Below, one piece after another: positions 45,468 to 55,379 of a DNA stretch of 64,000 bases (positions are counted from its first letter, which is position 1; each line of letters begins with the position of its first letter). The translations under genes and the position numbers were made by a program. The notes beneath the pieces were generated by a model, which was not told where the DNA came from, made no database searches, and saw nothing but the letters and a program-made list of their open reading frames with translations. This DNA is from CAIVAT01 sp037128705. Its GTDB lineage: Bacteria; Bacteroidota; Bacteroidia; Bacteroidales; FEN-979. The stretch spans positions 1-64,000 of the forward strand of contig JBAXVX010000017.1 in the NCBI GenBank assembly GCA_037128705.1, given 5' to 3'.

Positions 45468-48400
45468 ATGTTTATCGTTCATGCGTGGAAGAAACTGATA
45501 AAGACCTTAACCGAATTCGATTACCGTACCTTGAAAAATATGGGAATCGGAAAGTCAATGTTGCTGTGGTTTCTGGTGATTTCCCTGATCCCCCTGGCAA
45601 CGCTGAGCTATATTAACTTCCTCTATTATTACAAGGGTTTGAATGTGATGGCGAAAAAATCGCTCTTCACCACCTCCCAGCTTCGTATGAATTACCTCAA
45701 CAGCTATTTCCAGGACATGACCGATTACCTGGAGGATGTGGGGCGCGACCATACCACCATAACGATGCTTCAGGGCCTGCAGCAACAGTATTCACAGGAA
45801 ATTAAACCCAATGCCCCGCTCCCCTCTTCTGAGAAATGGAAAAATATTTCGGAAGAACTGCGTGTCAATCTCCAGAAGACCTACATGCCTGAAGGGATCA
45901 CCAATATTTATTTCATCAATCCCAACGGCGTTATTTTGTTTGAGCTTAACGAAGGACAGGACCTGGGGCAGGAGCTGTTTACCGGGCCCCTCTCCTCGAC
46001 CTCCTTTGGTAAAACCTGCTACAAGATCATGAAAAGCGGGAAACCCTTGTTTTCCGACCTTGAATATTATGCTTCGGCCAATAAGGAACTATGTGGTTTC
46101 CTTGGCCAGCCGGTACAGAATGGCAATGGAACAAAAATGGGCATTATTGCCGTTCGGATCTCAACCGAAAAAATTGACAAGATCATACAGTTCGGCATCG
46201 GGTTTGGGAGCACAGGCCACGTTTACCTGGTGGGAACCGACATGAAGCTGAGGTCGGCCAGTAAACTCAGCGACAGATCAAAAATACTCATCGAATCCGG
46301 TGAAAATGACAAAACCAGGATCTGGCAGGGCGTTAAAGTGAACAATATAACCCTTGATCCCGACGGCAGGCCCATCAACGAAGAGGTGAGCATCTACCAG
46401 AATTCGAAAGGGACCTATGTAATGGGGCTGTACCGGAACATCGATATCCTGGAGAAACTGGGCGTAAACTGGGCGCTGGTCGAAGAGATTGACCAGGACG
46501 AAGCCCACCTTGTTGCGCGCGAACTTTCCTCGTTTGCCAAAATCTCGCTGATCATCACCACCATCATGGTACTGATCATTTCGACCTTTGTCACCCGCCG
46601 TTTTGTAACCCCGATCAAGAAAATTTCGGAATGGGCCAAGCAGGTGGCCCATGGCGAGCTGATCCTCCGTGATGTACGCGTTGCAAACAACGAGGTTGGC
46701 GAGATGAAAGATACCTTTAACTGGCTGGTGAAATCGTTGCGAACCTTTGCCGACGTAAGCCAATCGGTCGCCCTGGGCGATTTCAGCAAATCGGTGACGG
46801 TGCGCAGTGAAAAGGATGTCATGGCGCAGAGCATGAACCAGATGGTTGAAAGTTTTAAAAACGTCGTCAAGCAGGCTAAATCCATTGCAAGCGGCGATTA
46901 CACGACCAACATCATGCCCCGCAGTGAAAAGGACACCCTGGGAATTGCGCTCTATGAGATGACCGTGAAACTCCGGGAGGCATCCATTGAGATTATGAAC
47001 CAGGACTGGCTGAAGACAGGGATCAACGAGCTGGGCATGAAGATCCGCGGTGAAAAAAGCATCTATGATCTTTCGGGGGAAATCATCAGCTTCCTTTCAC
47101 GCTACCTCGAGGCCCAGATGGGACTGCTGTATCTCAAAGATGACCAAAACCTTCTCCGGCTCGAAGCTACCTTTGCCTTTCAGGATGAATCGGTCATCAG
47201 CAAATCGCTTGTCATTGGCGAAGGACTGGTTGGCCAGGTTGCCAAGGAACGCAAATCCATCTCCTTTTTTGCCTCCGAGAACAGCTCTCCGGAAGTGAAC
47301 ATCGGGCCCGAAAAGGTCAAACCACAGCATTTTATCATCTCCCCGGTTCTGTTCGAAGGCCAGCTGATCGGGGTGATCGAGCTGGGATCGTTCAAACCTT
47401 TTGATGACCAGAAACAGAATTTCCTCGAGGTAGCCATCGACAACATCTCGGTCGCCATCAATACCGCAAAATCCAGGGAACGGGTTGAGGAACTTCTGTC
47501 GAAAACACAGGAACAGGCCAATGAACTGGTCATGCAGAAGGAAGAGCTGCGCCAGATCAACCAGGAGCTGGAAGAGCAGACGAAGGCGCTGCGTCTTTCG
47601 GAGGAAAACCTTCAGCACCAGCAGGAAGAGCTGCGGGTAATCAACGAAGAGCTGGAAGAACGCTCGAAAGTTCTGGAGCTCCAGCGGGACGATATTCGCT
47701 TCAAAAATGAAGCGCTGGAAGAGGCCCAGTATGAGATCAAACAAAAAGCAGAGGCCCTCGAAATCGCCAGTCGCTACAAATCGGAATTCCTGGCCAACAT
47801 GTCGCACGAATTGCGCACCCCCCTCAACAGCATCATGGTGCTTTCCGAACTCCTTTCAACGAATAAGAACAAGGGGATGAGCAAGGATGAGATTGAATTT
47901 GCCAATATCATAAACTCTGCCGGGAAGGACCTGCTCGACCTGATAAACGACATTCTTGACCTGTCGAAAGTGGAGGCCGGTAAATATGAAATTGACATCG
48001 CTGAGATGAACCTTGAAGAGCTCAAGGATTATGTGATCCAGGCCTTCTCCCATATCACCGATAAAAAGGGGATCAGTCTCGAAACCGACTTTGCGGAAAA
48101 TCTCCCGGAATTTATTATGACGGATTCACAGCGGGTTCTCCAGATCGTGAAAAACCTGATGTCGAATGCCATTAAATTCACGGAAAAGGGAGGGGTGAAG
48201 CTTCGTGTTTACCGTCCTGATAAAAAGACAAAATTCACCCATCAGGAACTGAATTCCCAGAACTCCATTGCCATTGAGGTTTCAGATACCGGGATCGGCA
48301 TCTCTGCTGAAAAAGCCAAGGTGATCTTTGAAGCGTTCCAGCAGGCCGATGGCACCATCAGCCGGAAATTTGGCGGGACCGGGCTCGGGCTTACCATTTC

Positions 48401-49040
48401 GCGCAGCCTGTCGCGGCTGCTTGGCGGGGAGATCCACCTTCACAGCCAGGAAAAGGAAGGGTCCTCCTTCATCCTGTATCTTCCTTTAACCCTTACCGTA
48501 TCGGCCGTCGCTCCTGAAATGGCGGCACCGGCCATGATCTCTGAAAACAGCCGGGAACCTTCCGGTGTAAATTCCGGGGAGGCCGAAGGCGTCTACAAGG
48601 TGGTGAAGAGCCACTCCAGGTTCGAGGAATTGCAGACCAGTTCAAGCTTTCTTCCCGATACCGTTTTCGAGAATAAGAAGGTCCTGATCTGCGATGACGA
48701 CATGCGCAATGTTTATGTGCTGTCCAAAATCCTGGAAGAGAAAAAGGTGAACATCCTGGTAGGGAAAAATGGTCGGGAAGGCATTGAGAAACTGAGGGCC
48801 AATCCCGATACGAACCTGGTGCTGATGGACATCATGATGCCTGAAATTGACGGTTACACGGCCATGCGTGAAATCAGGAAGGATCCGCGCTTTCAGCAAC
48901 TTCCGATCATTGCCGTCACCGCCAAGGCGATGAAGGGCGACCGCGAAAAATGCCTTGAGGCCGGGGCCAGCGACTACCTTTCAAAACCGGTTCAGACTGA
49001 AAAACTGCTTACCCTGTTGAGGGTTTGGTTGCATAAATAG
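45468..49040 (+). CDS. Membrane dCache-HAMP-GAF hybrid sensor kinase
   Basis: 1190 residues. Transmembrane helices at about 32-54 and 355-376 enclose a periplasmic dCache-like sensor (about 60-345). Two HAMP-type segments follow (about 376-505), then a GAF domain (about 525-668), a long coiled coil (about 670-775), HisKA with His780 in NMSHELRTPLNS, HATPase (LMSNAIKF, DTGIGIS, GTGLGLTI) and a receiver with Asp1121 in LVLMDIMMPEIDG. It probably senses a small molecule outside the inner membrane. The 15-bp gap to the upstream REC-HK protein suggests a joint phosphorelay. Confidence 0.94.
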   Translation: MFIVHAWKKLIKTLTEFDYRTLKNMGIGKSMLLWFLVISLIPLATLSYINFLYYYKGLNVMAKKSLFTTSQLRMNYLNSYFQDMTDYLEDVGRDHTTITMLQGLQQQYSQEIKPNAPLPSSEKWKNISEELRVNLQKTYMPEGITNIYFINPNGVILFELNEGQDLGQELFTGPLSSTSFGKTCYKIMKSGKPLFSDLEYYASANKELCGFLGQPVQNGNGTKMGIIAVRISTEKIDKIIQFGIGFGSTGHVYLVGTDMKLRSASKLSDRSKILIESGENDKTRIWQGVKVNNITLDPDGRPINEEVSIYQNSKGTYVMGLYRNIDILEKLGVNWALVEEIDQDEAHLVARELSSFAKISLIITTIMVLIISTFVTRRFVTPIKKISEWAKQVAHGELILRDVRVANNEVGEMKDTFNWLVKSLRTFADVSQSVALGDFSKSVTVRSEKDVMAQSMNQMVESFKNVVKQAKSIASGDYTTNIMPRSEKDTLGIALYEMTVKLREASIEIMNQDWLKTGINELGMKIRGEKSIYDLSGEIISFLSRYLEAQMGLLYLKDDQNLLRLEATFAFQDESVISKSLVIGEGLVGQVAKERKSISFFASENSSPEVNIGPEKVKPQHFIISPVLFEGQLIGVIELGSFKPFDDQKQNFLEVAIDNISVAINTAKSRERVEELLSKTQEQANELVMQKEELRQINQELEEQTKALRLSEENLQHQQEELRVINEELEERSKVLELQRDDIRFKNEALEEAQYEIKQKAEALEIASRYKSEFLANMSHELRTPLNSIMVLSELLSTNKNKGMSKDEIEFANIINSAGKDLLDLINDILDLSKVEAGKYEIDIAEMNLEELKDYVIQAFSHITDKKGISLETDFAENLPEFIMTDSQRVLQIVKNLMSNAIKFTEKGGVKLRVYRPDKKTKFTHQELNSQNSIAIEVSDTGIGISAEKAKVIFEAFQQADGTISRKFGGTGLGLTISRSLSRLLGGEIHLHSQEKEGSSFILYLPLTLTVSAVAPEMAAPAMISENSREPSGVNSGEAEGVYKVVKSHSRFEELQTSSSFLPDTVFENKKVLICDDDMRNVYVLSKILEEKKVNILVGKNGREGIEKLRANPDTNLVLMDIMMPEIDGYTAMREIRKDPRFQQLPIIAVTAKAMKGDREKCLEAGASDYLSKPVQTEKLLTLLRVWLHK

Positions 49041-49192
49041 CAGTGTTACACTAACATCACAGAGAGCCCTGCCATCTCTTATACCTTTCTGATATCATCT
49101 TTGGCATGATCGATTTTCAGGATGTTTTCATCTGATTGAAGGACTTGCAGATTTAATGACATACTATTTTGATTGGAGAAACGAGGGGAATG

Positions 49193-49930
49193 TTAAGGAT
49201 TGTCATTTGATTCAGGCATCGCTTCTGATTCAGAGGCGACTTCACTGCCATTTCCGCTTTTCTCCTCATGGCTGAAGGCTTTTTTGTGTTTTATCATCCG
49301 CCCCTCCACGATGAAGACGATCGATTCGGCAATGTTGGTTGAGTAACCGGCAATGCGGTCGATCTGGGTCAGGATGATCATCAGGTTGGTGGCCACCACG
49401 ATCACCTCGGTTTTATGCATCATCTCATCCAGGATCCGTGCCGATACCGACTGAACCTTCTCCTCGATGGCACTGGCCGAAGTAAAGATGTCTTTTACAA
49501 AGGTTATATTTCGCGTATGCAGGATGTTGACCACATCCTTCACGATCAGATCGGCCATGTTGGCCAGTTCATCGACATGAAGCTCGGCAAGAATCTCCTT
49601 GTATTCGCTGACACCCTCTGTTTTTTCAGAAATGTTAACTGCAAGGTCGCCCAGGCGCTCCAGGTCATTGTTCATCTTCAGCGCCGACATGATCAGCCTG
49701 AGGTCGGTCGCAACAGGTTGTGTCAGGGCAAAAATTCGCTGGCAGAGTTTATCAATTTTCACATCCAGCTTATCCACCTTGTTGTCAGTGTCAATGACCT
49801 GCTGAGCCAGTTCAATGTTGCATGTTAGCAATGCATCCAGTGCGTTGTGAACCTGGTCGTACACCAGGGAGCTCATCCTGAGAAGCCGTTTGTTCAGCTT
49901 TTCCAGTTCATGTTCAAAATGCCGTTCCAT
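49193..49930 (-). CDS. phoU: Phosphate-specific transport regulator PhoU
   Basis: A 245-residue PhoU made of two three-helix PhoU domains (about 10-95 and 115-210) with the metal-binding type segments DLRLIMSALKMNNDLERLGD and QIDRIAGYSTNIAESIVFI, then a charged tail. It links Pst activity to the Pho sensor kinase and limits phosphate uptake. It is the last gene of porin-pstSCAB-phoU, separated from pstB by a 77-bp repeat element. Confidence 0.93.
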   Translation of the reverse strand: MERHFEHELEKLNKRLLRMSSLVYDQVHNALDALLTCNIELAQQVIDTDNKVDKLDVKIDKLCQRIFALTQPVATDLRLIMSALKMNNDLERLGDLAVNISEKTEGVSEYKEILAELHVDELANMADLIVKDVVNILHTRNITFVKDIFTSASAIEEKVQSVSARILDEMMHKTEVIVVATNLMIILTQIDRIAGYSTNIAESIVFIVEGRMIKHKKAFSHEEKSGNGSEVASESEAMPESNDNP

Positions 49931-50007
49931 ATTTTCAATTTACGATTTACGATTTACGATTTTTTTTGTCACGCGTCACGCGTCACGCGTCACCTGTCAC
50001 GTTTTTC
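49931..50007. repeat. Heptanucleotide composite repeat between pstB and phoU
   Basis: The gap repeats the plan at 21723-21902: three ATTTACG-type units (49938-49960), a T-run, then CGTCACG-type units including GTCACGCGTCACGCGTCAC (about 49968-49990) and CTGTCACG. It lies in the same orientation relative to the flanking genes as the 21.7-kb copy, and again sits just before a start codon, that of phoU at 49930. Confidence 0.85.
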
Positions 50008-50766
50008 TTATCCAAACCTCCCCGTGATATATTCCTCCGTATGCTTCTTATCGGGCGTGGTGAAAATTTTCCTGGTCTTGCCAAATTCGATCAGTTCGCC
50101 CAGGTAAAAGAAGGCCGTGAGATCGCTTACACGGGCAGCCTGCTGCATGTTATGCGTTACGATGACAATGGTGTAATTTTTTTTCAATTCGAAGATCAGC
50201 TCCTCGATCTTGGCTGTTGAGATTGGGTCGAGGGCGCTGGCCGGTTCGTCCATCAGGATGATCTCGGGCTCCACTGCAAGCGTGCGAGCAATGCACATGC
50301 GCTGCTGCTGGCCCCCCGACAATCCCATGGCCGAATCATGCAGGCGGTCTTTCACCTCTTCCCAGATAAAGGCCTTTTTCAGGGAAACTTCCACAATCTC
50401 CTCCAACTTCGATTTATTGTTAATCCCGTTGATCCGCGGACCATAGGCGACATTCTCAAAAATCGATTTTGAAAAGGGATTGGATTTCTGAAACACCATC
50501 CCTACCTTTTTCCGCAGGTTGACCACATCAATTTGCTTGTCATAGATGTTGAGCGAATCCACGAGCACTTCGCCGGTGATCCGCACATTGGGGATCAGGT
50601 CGTTCATCCGGTTCAGGGTACGAAGAAAGGTCGATTTTCCGCATCCCGAGGGGCCAATGAATGCCGTAACCTCCTTCTCGGGAATATCCATGGAGATGGA
50701 ATTCAAAGCCATCTTGGCGCCATAATAGAGGCTTAAATCTCTTGTTTTAATTTTTGTTTCTTTCAT
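50008..50766 (-). CDS. pstB: Phosphate ABC transporter ATPase PstB
   Basis: A 252-residue ATPase with Walker A GPSGCGKST, signature LSGGQQQRMCIARTL, Walker B ILMDEPASALDP and H-loop VTHNMQQA; the phrase DEPASALDPIST is typical of PstB. It energises phosphate import through PstA/PstC. It lies 20 bp after pstA. A repeat element separates it from phoU. Confidence 0.96.
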   Translation of the reverse strand: MKETKIKTRDLSLYYGAKMALNSISMDIPEKEVTAFIGPSGCGKSTFLRTLNRMNDLIPNVRITGEVLVDSLNIYDKQIDVVNLRKKVGMVFQKSNPFSKSIFENVAYGPRINGINNKSKLEEIVEVSLKKAFIWEEVKDRLHDSAMGLSGGQQQRMCIARTLAVEPEIILMDEPASALDPISTAKIEELIFELKKNYTIVIVTHNMQQAARVSDLTAFFYLGELIEFGKTRKIFTTPDKKHTEEYITGRFG

Positions 50767-50786
50767 TATTCAGCTTTCTTCATGGG

Positions 50787-51686
50787 TCATTTCGCTTTCC
50801 GTCGTAGTCTCGAGCGGATGATAACAGCGGCTAAATTTAAGGTAAATGTGAGTAGCAACAAAACCATGGTGGTGGCAAACTGGATGGGCAGCGTCTGATC
50901 CACATTGGCCGACTGGGTCGCCATGATATAGATGTGATATCCCAGGTTCATAAACTGATCGCTCAGCGAGGTGGGAAGCGTTGCCAGGTAATAGGCCGCC
51001 CCGGTAAACAAAATAGGGGCAACTTCACCGGCGCCTCGGCTGACAGCCAGGATGGTGCCGGTCATGATCCCCGAACGGGAACCCGGTATCACGATGCGTT
51101 TGATGGTCTCCCATTTGGTGGCGCCCAGGGCCAGGCTGGCTTCGCGCAGTTCGCGGGGTACGGTGCGGATGGCCTCCTCAACCGAAACAATTACGACCGG
51201 CAGGGTCAGCAGGGCCATCGTCAGACTGGCCCACAGGATATTGGGTTGTCCCCATTTCAGCTGCCCGCCGAGAAAAACATCATCCATCCCGCCGCCGACA
51301 AACTTGATGAAAAATCCAAGCCCGAACAATCCGAAGATGATGGAAGGGACCGTAGCCAGGGTTCTCACGGCAAACCGGATGGTTTGCGCCAGAATGGATT
51401 TTTCATGGGCATATTCTGTCAGATATATGGCTGTGATCGTGCCGAACGGGACTGCTGCAACCGACATGATCAGAACCAGGAAAACCGTTCCAAAGATGGC
51501 CGGGAAAATTCCTCCCTTCATCATGCCATCTTTGGGAAAGGCAGTCAGAAACTCCCAGGAAAAGGTGCCTTTTCCCCCGTTGATGATCACAACCAGGAGA
51601 ACGATGATAATGGCAATGATCAGAAGGGCGGAGAATGCGGTTGCTCCAACAAATAAACCGCCGGTTATCGATTTTTGCCTGCTCAT
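50787..51686 (-). CDS. pstA: Phosphate ABC transporter permease PstA
   Basis: A 299-residue permease with about six helices and the cytoplasmic EAA-type loop (REASLALGATKWETIKRIVIPGS region, about residues 185-205) that docks to PstB. Start overlaps the pstC stop by 4 bp. Part of porin-pstSCAB-phoU. Confidence 0.95.
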   Translation of the reverse strand: MSRQKSITGGLFVGATAFSALLIIAIIIVLLVVIINGGKGTFSWEFLTAFPKDGMMKGGIFPAIFGTVFLVLIMSVAAVPFGTITAIYLTEYAHEKSILAQTIRFAVRTLATVPSIIFGLFGLGFFIKFVGGGMDDVFLGGQLKWGQPNILWASLTMALLTLPVVIVSVEEAIRTVPRELREASLALGATKWETIKRIVIPGSRSGIMTGTILAVSRGAGEVAPILFTGAAYYLATLPTSLSDQFMNLGYHIYIMATQSANVDQTLPIQFATTMVLLLLTFTLNLAAVIIRSRLRRKAK

Positions 51687-52852
51687 GATTGTTTCCCTTG
51701 AAAACGTTTCACCAGTTTGCCTTTCACATAGAACTCAGCCAGTGCATTAAGGCTGAAGGTAAAGATAAAGAGCAGGGAGCCGATCAGGAACAGTACATTG
51801 TAATGGGTATCGCCAAATACAACTTCAGCCATTTCGGCCCCGATCGTGGCGGCCAGGGTCCGGACCGATTCAAAGGGATTGATCCCGATCATGGCCGCAT
51901 TTCCGGTGGCCATCAGGGCGATCATCGTTTCACCAAACACACGTCCGATCCCGAGCAGGATCGCCGCGAATATTCCAGGGGTTGCCGCCGGAAGGGTCAC
52001 AAACAGGGCTGTCTGCCACCGGGTGGCTCCCAGTGCCAGGCTGGCCTCGGTATAGGTGCGCGGTACGGCGGTGAGCGCATCTTCGGTAATGGTGAAAATG
52101 ATCGGGATGGCTGCCAGGGCCATGGCGACCCCACCAACAAAGGCATTCAGCCGGCCATCGTAACCAAAAATATTCTGGAAAAAGGAGGCCATCACCATCA
52201 GGGCGAAAAAGCCGATGACCACCGATGGGAAACCAGCCAGCAGTTCGATGGCCGGTTTGATGATTTCGCGCAGCCAGTAGGGTGCAAATGCGGCCGAAAA
52301 GAGGGCCGCCAGGATGGCAATTGGAGCTGCAAACAACATGGCAATCAGGGTGATCTTCAAGGTTCCCACAAAAAGAGGGATGAGTCCATACCTTGGATTG
52401 TCGGAAACAGGAAGCCATTGGGTGCCTAAAAGGCTTTTTGCAGTGGCTTCATCCGATCCGTGAACAACGGTATCTTCAGCGAGTGGCAGGTTCTCAGTCA
52501 TCAGCGAATCGTTCTCCGTCACCCCATATTGCTCCTGACCCGATGCGTTGGTGCGACCGGCTGGTTCAACGCCATACTGTTCCTGCCCAGAGGCGTTGGT
52601 CGCCACACTGCTGTCAGTTCCGTATTGCTCCTGCTTCTGAACCGTTTCAACTTTTGCAATCTCCTTCTTCTTGGATTGAAAAATGGGAATGGACTCCTTG
52701 AAAACGAAGAAAAAGATCAATATGATGATGGTGATGGAGAGAAACGCCACTCCGGTGATGATCTTCTCCGAAAGAAACTCCGATAACCGGAATTTCTTCT
52801 TTAACGACTCCCTGCTGAAAACAAATTTTGGTATTTCTGAAGGTTCTTCCAT
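51683..52852 (-). CDS. pstC: Phosphate ABC transporter permease PstC with a repeat-bearing periplasmic insertion
   Basis: A 389-residue permease, longer than usual. After the first helix (about 32-52) a periplasmic loop of about 100 residues (53-155) holds a 16-residue tandem repeat, QEQYG...TNASG (units at 74-89, 90-105 and a partial at 106-110). The remaining five helices and the loop EASLALGATRWQTALF (about 269-284) are standard PstC. The loop could contact PstS or the porin; its function is unknown. Overlaps pstA by 4 bp. Confidence 0.93.
   Translation of the reverse strand: MEEPSEIPKFVFSRESLKKKFRLSEFLSEKIITGVAFLSITIIILIFFFVFKESIPIFQSKKKEIAKVETVQKQEQYGTDSSVATNASGQEQYGVEPAGRTNASGQEQYGVTENDSLMTENLPLAEDTVVHGSDEATAKSLLGTQWLPVSDNPRYGLIPLFVGTLKITLIAMLFAAPIAILAALFSAAFAPYWLREIIKPAIELLAGFPSVVIGFFALMVMASFFQNIFGYDGRLNAFVGGVAMALAAIPIIFTITEDALTAVPRTYTEASLALGATRWQTALFVTLPAATPGIFAAILLGIGRVFGETMIALMATGNAAMIGINPFESVRTLAATIGAEMAEVVFGDTHYNVLFLIGSLLFIFTFSLNALAEFYVKGKLVKRFQGKQS
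52523..52633 (-). repeat. 48-bp tandem repeat inside pstC
   Basis: Two full and one partial copies of a 48-bp unit encode QEQYG(x)6-7TNASG (residues 74-89, 90-105, 106-110). The coding frame is kept because 48 is a multiple of three. The array lies in the periplasmic loop between helices 1 and 2. Confidence 0.8.
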
Positions 52853-52926
52853 TGTATCTTTTTAACGGCAAAAGGCAACATTGTTTATATGCTGCCAGTC
52901 ACCGATTTACACATTACTAACCAAAA

Positions 52927-53766
52927 CTATTTTACAGGGAAATATCCGATTTCGGTTACCAGTTTCTGTCCTTCCGCGCTGAGGATCCAGTCGATGTAAG
53001 ACTTTACTTCGCCGGTTGGCCTGTTGCAGAGGTACATATAAAGATAACGGGTTATGGGATACTGACCCAATTTTACTGTTTCAGCATTGGCAACAAAAGC
53101 AGGGCTTTTATCATCTTTTTTCACGGCACAATGTTTCACGCCGGCCGCATAGGCAGCACCACCATACCCGATGCCAAATTTATCTTTCGATACGGCATTT
53201 ACTACGGCAGCAGTTCCTGGCAATGTCTGGCAACTGGCAGCGTAATCGGTTTTCACAACATTGTCCTTGAAAAAGACATAGGTTCCGGAGCTGTTCTCAC
53301 GGCCATACAGTTTAATATCCTGGTCGGGTCCGCCAACCTCTTTCCAGTTGCGGGTTTTTCCTGAGAAGATGTTGCTGAGCTGCTTGATGGTCAACTCTTT
53401 CACCGGATTTGATTCATTCAGAAAAATGGTAACGCCATCCTTTGCACAGGGAATTTCAACTCCGAGTGAAGCATAACGGTCCTTCAGTTTATCCATCTCC
53501 GATTGTTTCATCGGGCGGCTGGAGTTGCAGATATCGGTTGCGCCATTGATCAGGGCGGAGATACCGGTTCCTGAACCTCCTCCGGTTACCTGGACCACCG
53601 TTTCGGGATGCGACTTCATGTATACTTCAGCCCATTTCTGTGCCAGGATGACCATGGTATCAGATCCTTTTACGGTTATTTTTTTGGGAGCAGGCATGAA
53701 GGCGAAGCCAAGTAAGGCGATCACCACAATTGCTGCCATTCCGAATTTTGATTTCAATTTTTTCAT
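52927..53766 (-). CDS. pstS: Phosphate-binding protein PstS
   Basis: A 279-residue exported binding protein. Signal or anchor sequence about 1-25. The PBP-like fold has phosphate-contact motifs: KGSDTMVILAQKW, VTGGGSGTGISALINGATDI, SSRPMKQSEM and GRENSSGTYVFF. It captures phosphate for PstABC. No lipobox is visible, so it is probably periplasmic. It lies between porin and pstC. Confidence 0.94.
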   Translation of the reverse strand: MKKLKSKFGMAAIVVIALLGFAFMPAPKKITVKGSDTMVILAQKWAEVYMKSHPETVVQVTGGGSGTGISALINGATDICNSSRPMKQSEMDKLKDRYASLGVEIPCAKDGVTIFLNESNPVKELTIKQLSNIFSGKTRNWKEVGGPDQDIKLYGRENSSGTYVFFKDNVVKTDYAASCQTLPGTAAVVNAVSKDKFGIGYGGAAYAAGVKHCAVKKDDKSPAFVANAETVKLGQYPITRYLYMYLCNRPTGEVKSYIDWILSAEGQKLVTEIGYFPVK

Positions 53767-53817
53767 TTCCTTTAAATTTTACGAAATATAGTAATTTATT
53801 TTTTAATTGTCCTGGAA

Positions 53818-55362
53818 TTAGAATTTCACCTGCAAACGAAGGGTGAGGGTGTTTTGCTTAATGGCCTGGCTGTAATCATATACTCCCGGTTCGCCATTGA
53901 CGGCATAGGAAGAGGTTACATTGCCGACACCATTGGCATTCACACCAACTTTTTTATTCAATGGGATCTCATATCCAAGCATGATTTTAATATTATCATC
54001 AAAGAAGTATGTGTAAGCAAGGGAAATGGTTTGATACTTAATATCGCTGGTACCGCTTTTCAGGTTGTTGACCACAACCGTTTTTGTTTGTGCGTTGGTT
54101 GCGATGACTGCATCTGTTCCGGCATAGGTGAAGTTATTGGTTGTCGTGGTCTTGATGGCTGCATCCCATTTTGCAATCCCGATCTGATCGGATGCAACTT
54201 TTGTATTGGGATCATAATAGTCGTAACGTACGGCAACCTGGTGACGTTTGCCGATGTTCTTGATAAGGTAAACATAATAGCCGCTGAAACTTTTTTCGAT
54301 GGCAGGCCGGTTGTTGGTGGTATTGGTCGTGAGGGTGGTCAGGGTCAGGGTATCATTCTTCAGAACAGAGGTCATCGGGCTTACCACACTTGTTTTGGAC
54401 ATATATCCGGGTGTTCCGTTCACACCAAAGATATACTCTCCCTTGAGGGCGAGTCCGCCGAGGAAATCAAAGTAGAGCTGTGCTTCAAAGCCTACCCAGT
54501 TTTTCCTGACCAGTTTGCCGATGTTGTCGAGCGATTTGTTGTAAGTATAATCGGAGTTGAGAACATCGGTGGTGTTGGCCTTGATGGCACCATAATAGCC
54601 ATGAGCACCAATTCCGAGAGCGCCAACCTTACCGAGTTTGAAGGTGTAGGTCACGCGTCCCATAAAGTCTTTGTGATTGTCAAAATCGTTGTTCAACGGG
54701 TTGATGTTGGCTCCCGATGCATCGGGGATGGTAAGTCCGTCGTTACCATTGAACACGGCCAACTGGATTTTCAAAGGAATTTTCGGGGGTGCAATTTCCA
54801 GCTTGGCACCGGTTGCGCGTTCATCAGGATAGATGGCACGGATTACGCGTGAACGCTCTGGAACTTCACGGTTACTGGATGAATACTCCACTTCGTAGTT
54901 TGGCCTGTTGAATTTACCAGCCCACAATGAAAAGGTCTTTAACCACCGGTCGTTCAATTGCACGTAGGCATCTTTAAGGGTGATGTTACCGGGAACGAAA
55001 TCGGGCTGTAACACGAATACAACGCCGTTGATGGGTTCATATTGAAATTTGATCCTGACCCTGCGGAGCATAAAGACATTGCTGGGATATGCGTTTGCCG
55101 CTTCATAATGCATATACTGGGCCTGGATGTAACCTGACAATTTAATCTTGGTCAGTTTGGCCAAGTCGCCTTCGGCCGTTGCCACTCTTTCTTCCACACC
55201 GCTGATCTTATCGCGCAGGGTGATTACATTTTCTTTCAGGGTGTCCTGTTCTTTTTTCAGCTCATCAATTTGCTTTTGCGCCTTGGTATTGGTGGACAAA
55301 ACCAATAACGGAAGGATCAATCCAAAGGTTAAAAGAAGGTTCGTAAGTTTTTTCATGTTCAT
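53818..55362 (-). CDS. Phosphate-selective porin (OprO/OprP family)
   Basis: 514 residues. Signal peptide (about 1-28, NTKAQ), then a coiled coil (about 30-68), then a beta-barrel of the porin_O_P family with the opening strand KLSGYIQAQYMHYEA and terminal Phe (LRLQVKF). Such porins pass phosphate or other anions across the outer membrane. It is the first gene of the operon with pstS, pstC, pstA, pstB and phoU, and it follows a strong candidate Pho promoter (55380-55447). Confidence 0.9.
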   Translation of the reverse strand: MNMKKLTNLLLTFGLILPLLVLSTNTKAQKQIDELKKEQDTLKENVITLRDKISGVEERVATAEGDLAKLTKIKLSGYIQAQYMHYEAANAYPSNVFMLRRVRIKFQYEPINGVVFVLQPDFVPGNITLKDAYVQLNDRWLKTFSLWAGKFNRPNYEVEYSSSNREVPERSRVIRAIYPDERATGAKLEIAPPKIPLKIQLAVFNGNDGLTIPDASGANINPLNNDFDNHKDFMGRVTYTFKLGKVGALGIGAHGYYGAIKANTTDVLNSDYTYNKSLDNIGKLVRKNWVGFEAQLYFDFLGGLALKGEYIFGVNGTPGYMSKTSVVSPMTSVLKNDTLTLTTLTTNTTNNRPAIEKSFSGYYVYLIKNIGKRHQVAVRYDYYDPNTKVASDQIGIAKWDAAIKTTTTNNFTYAGTDAVIATNAQTKTVVVNNLKSGTSDIKYQTISLAYTYFFDDNIKIMLGYEIPLNKKVGVNANGVGNVTSSYAVNGEPGVYDYSQAIKQNTLTLRLQVKF

Positions 55363-55379
55363 GGGTTTTAATTTTGCGG

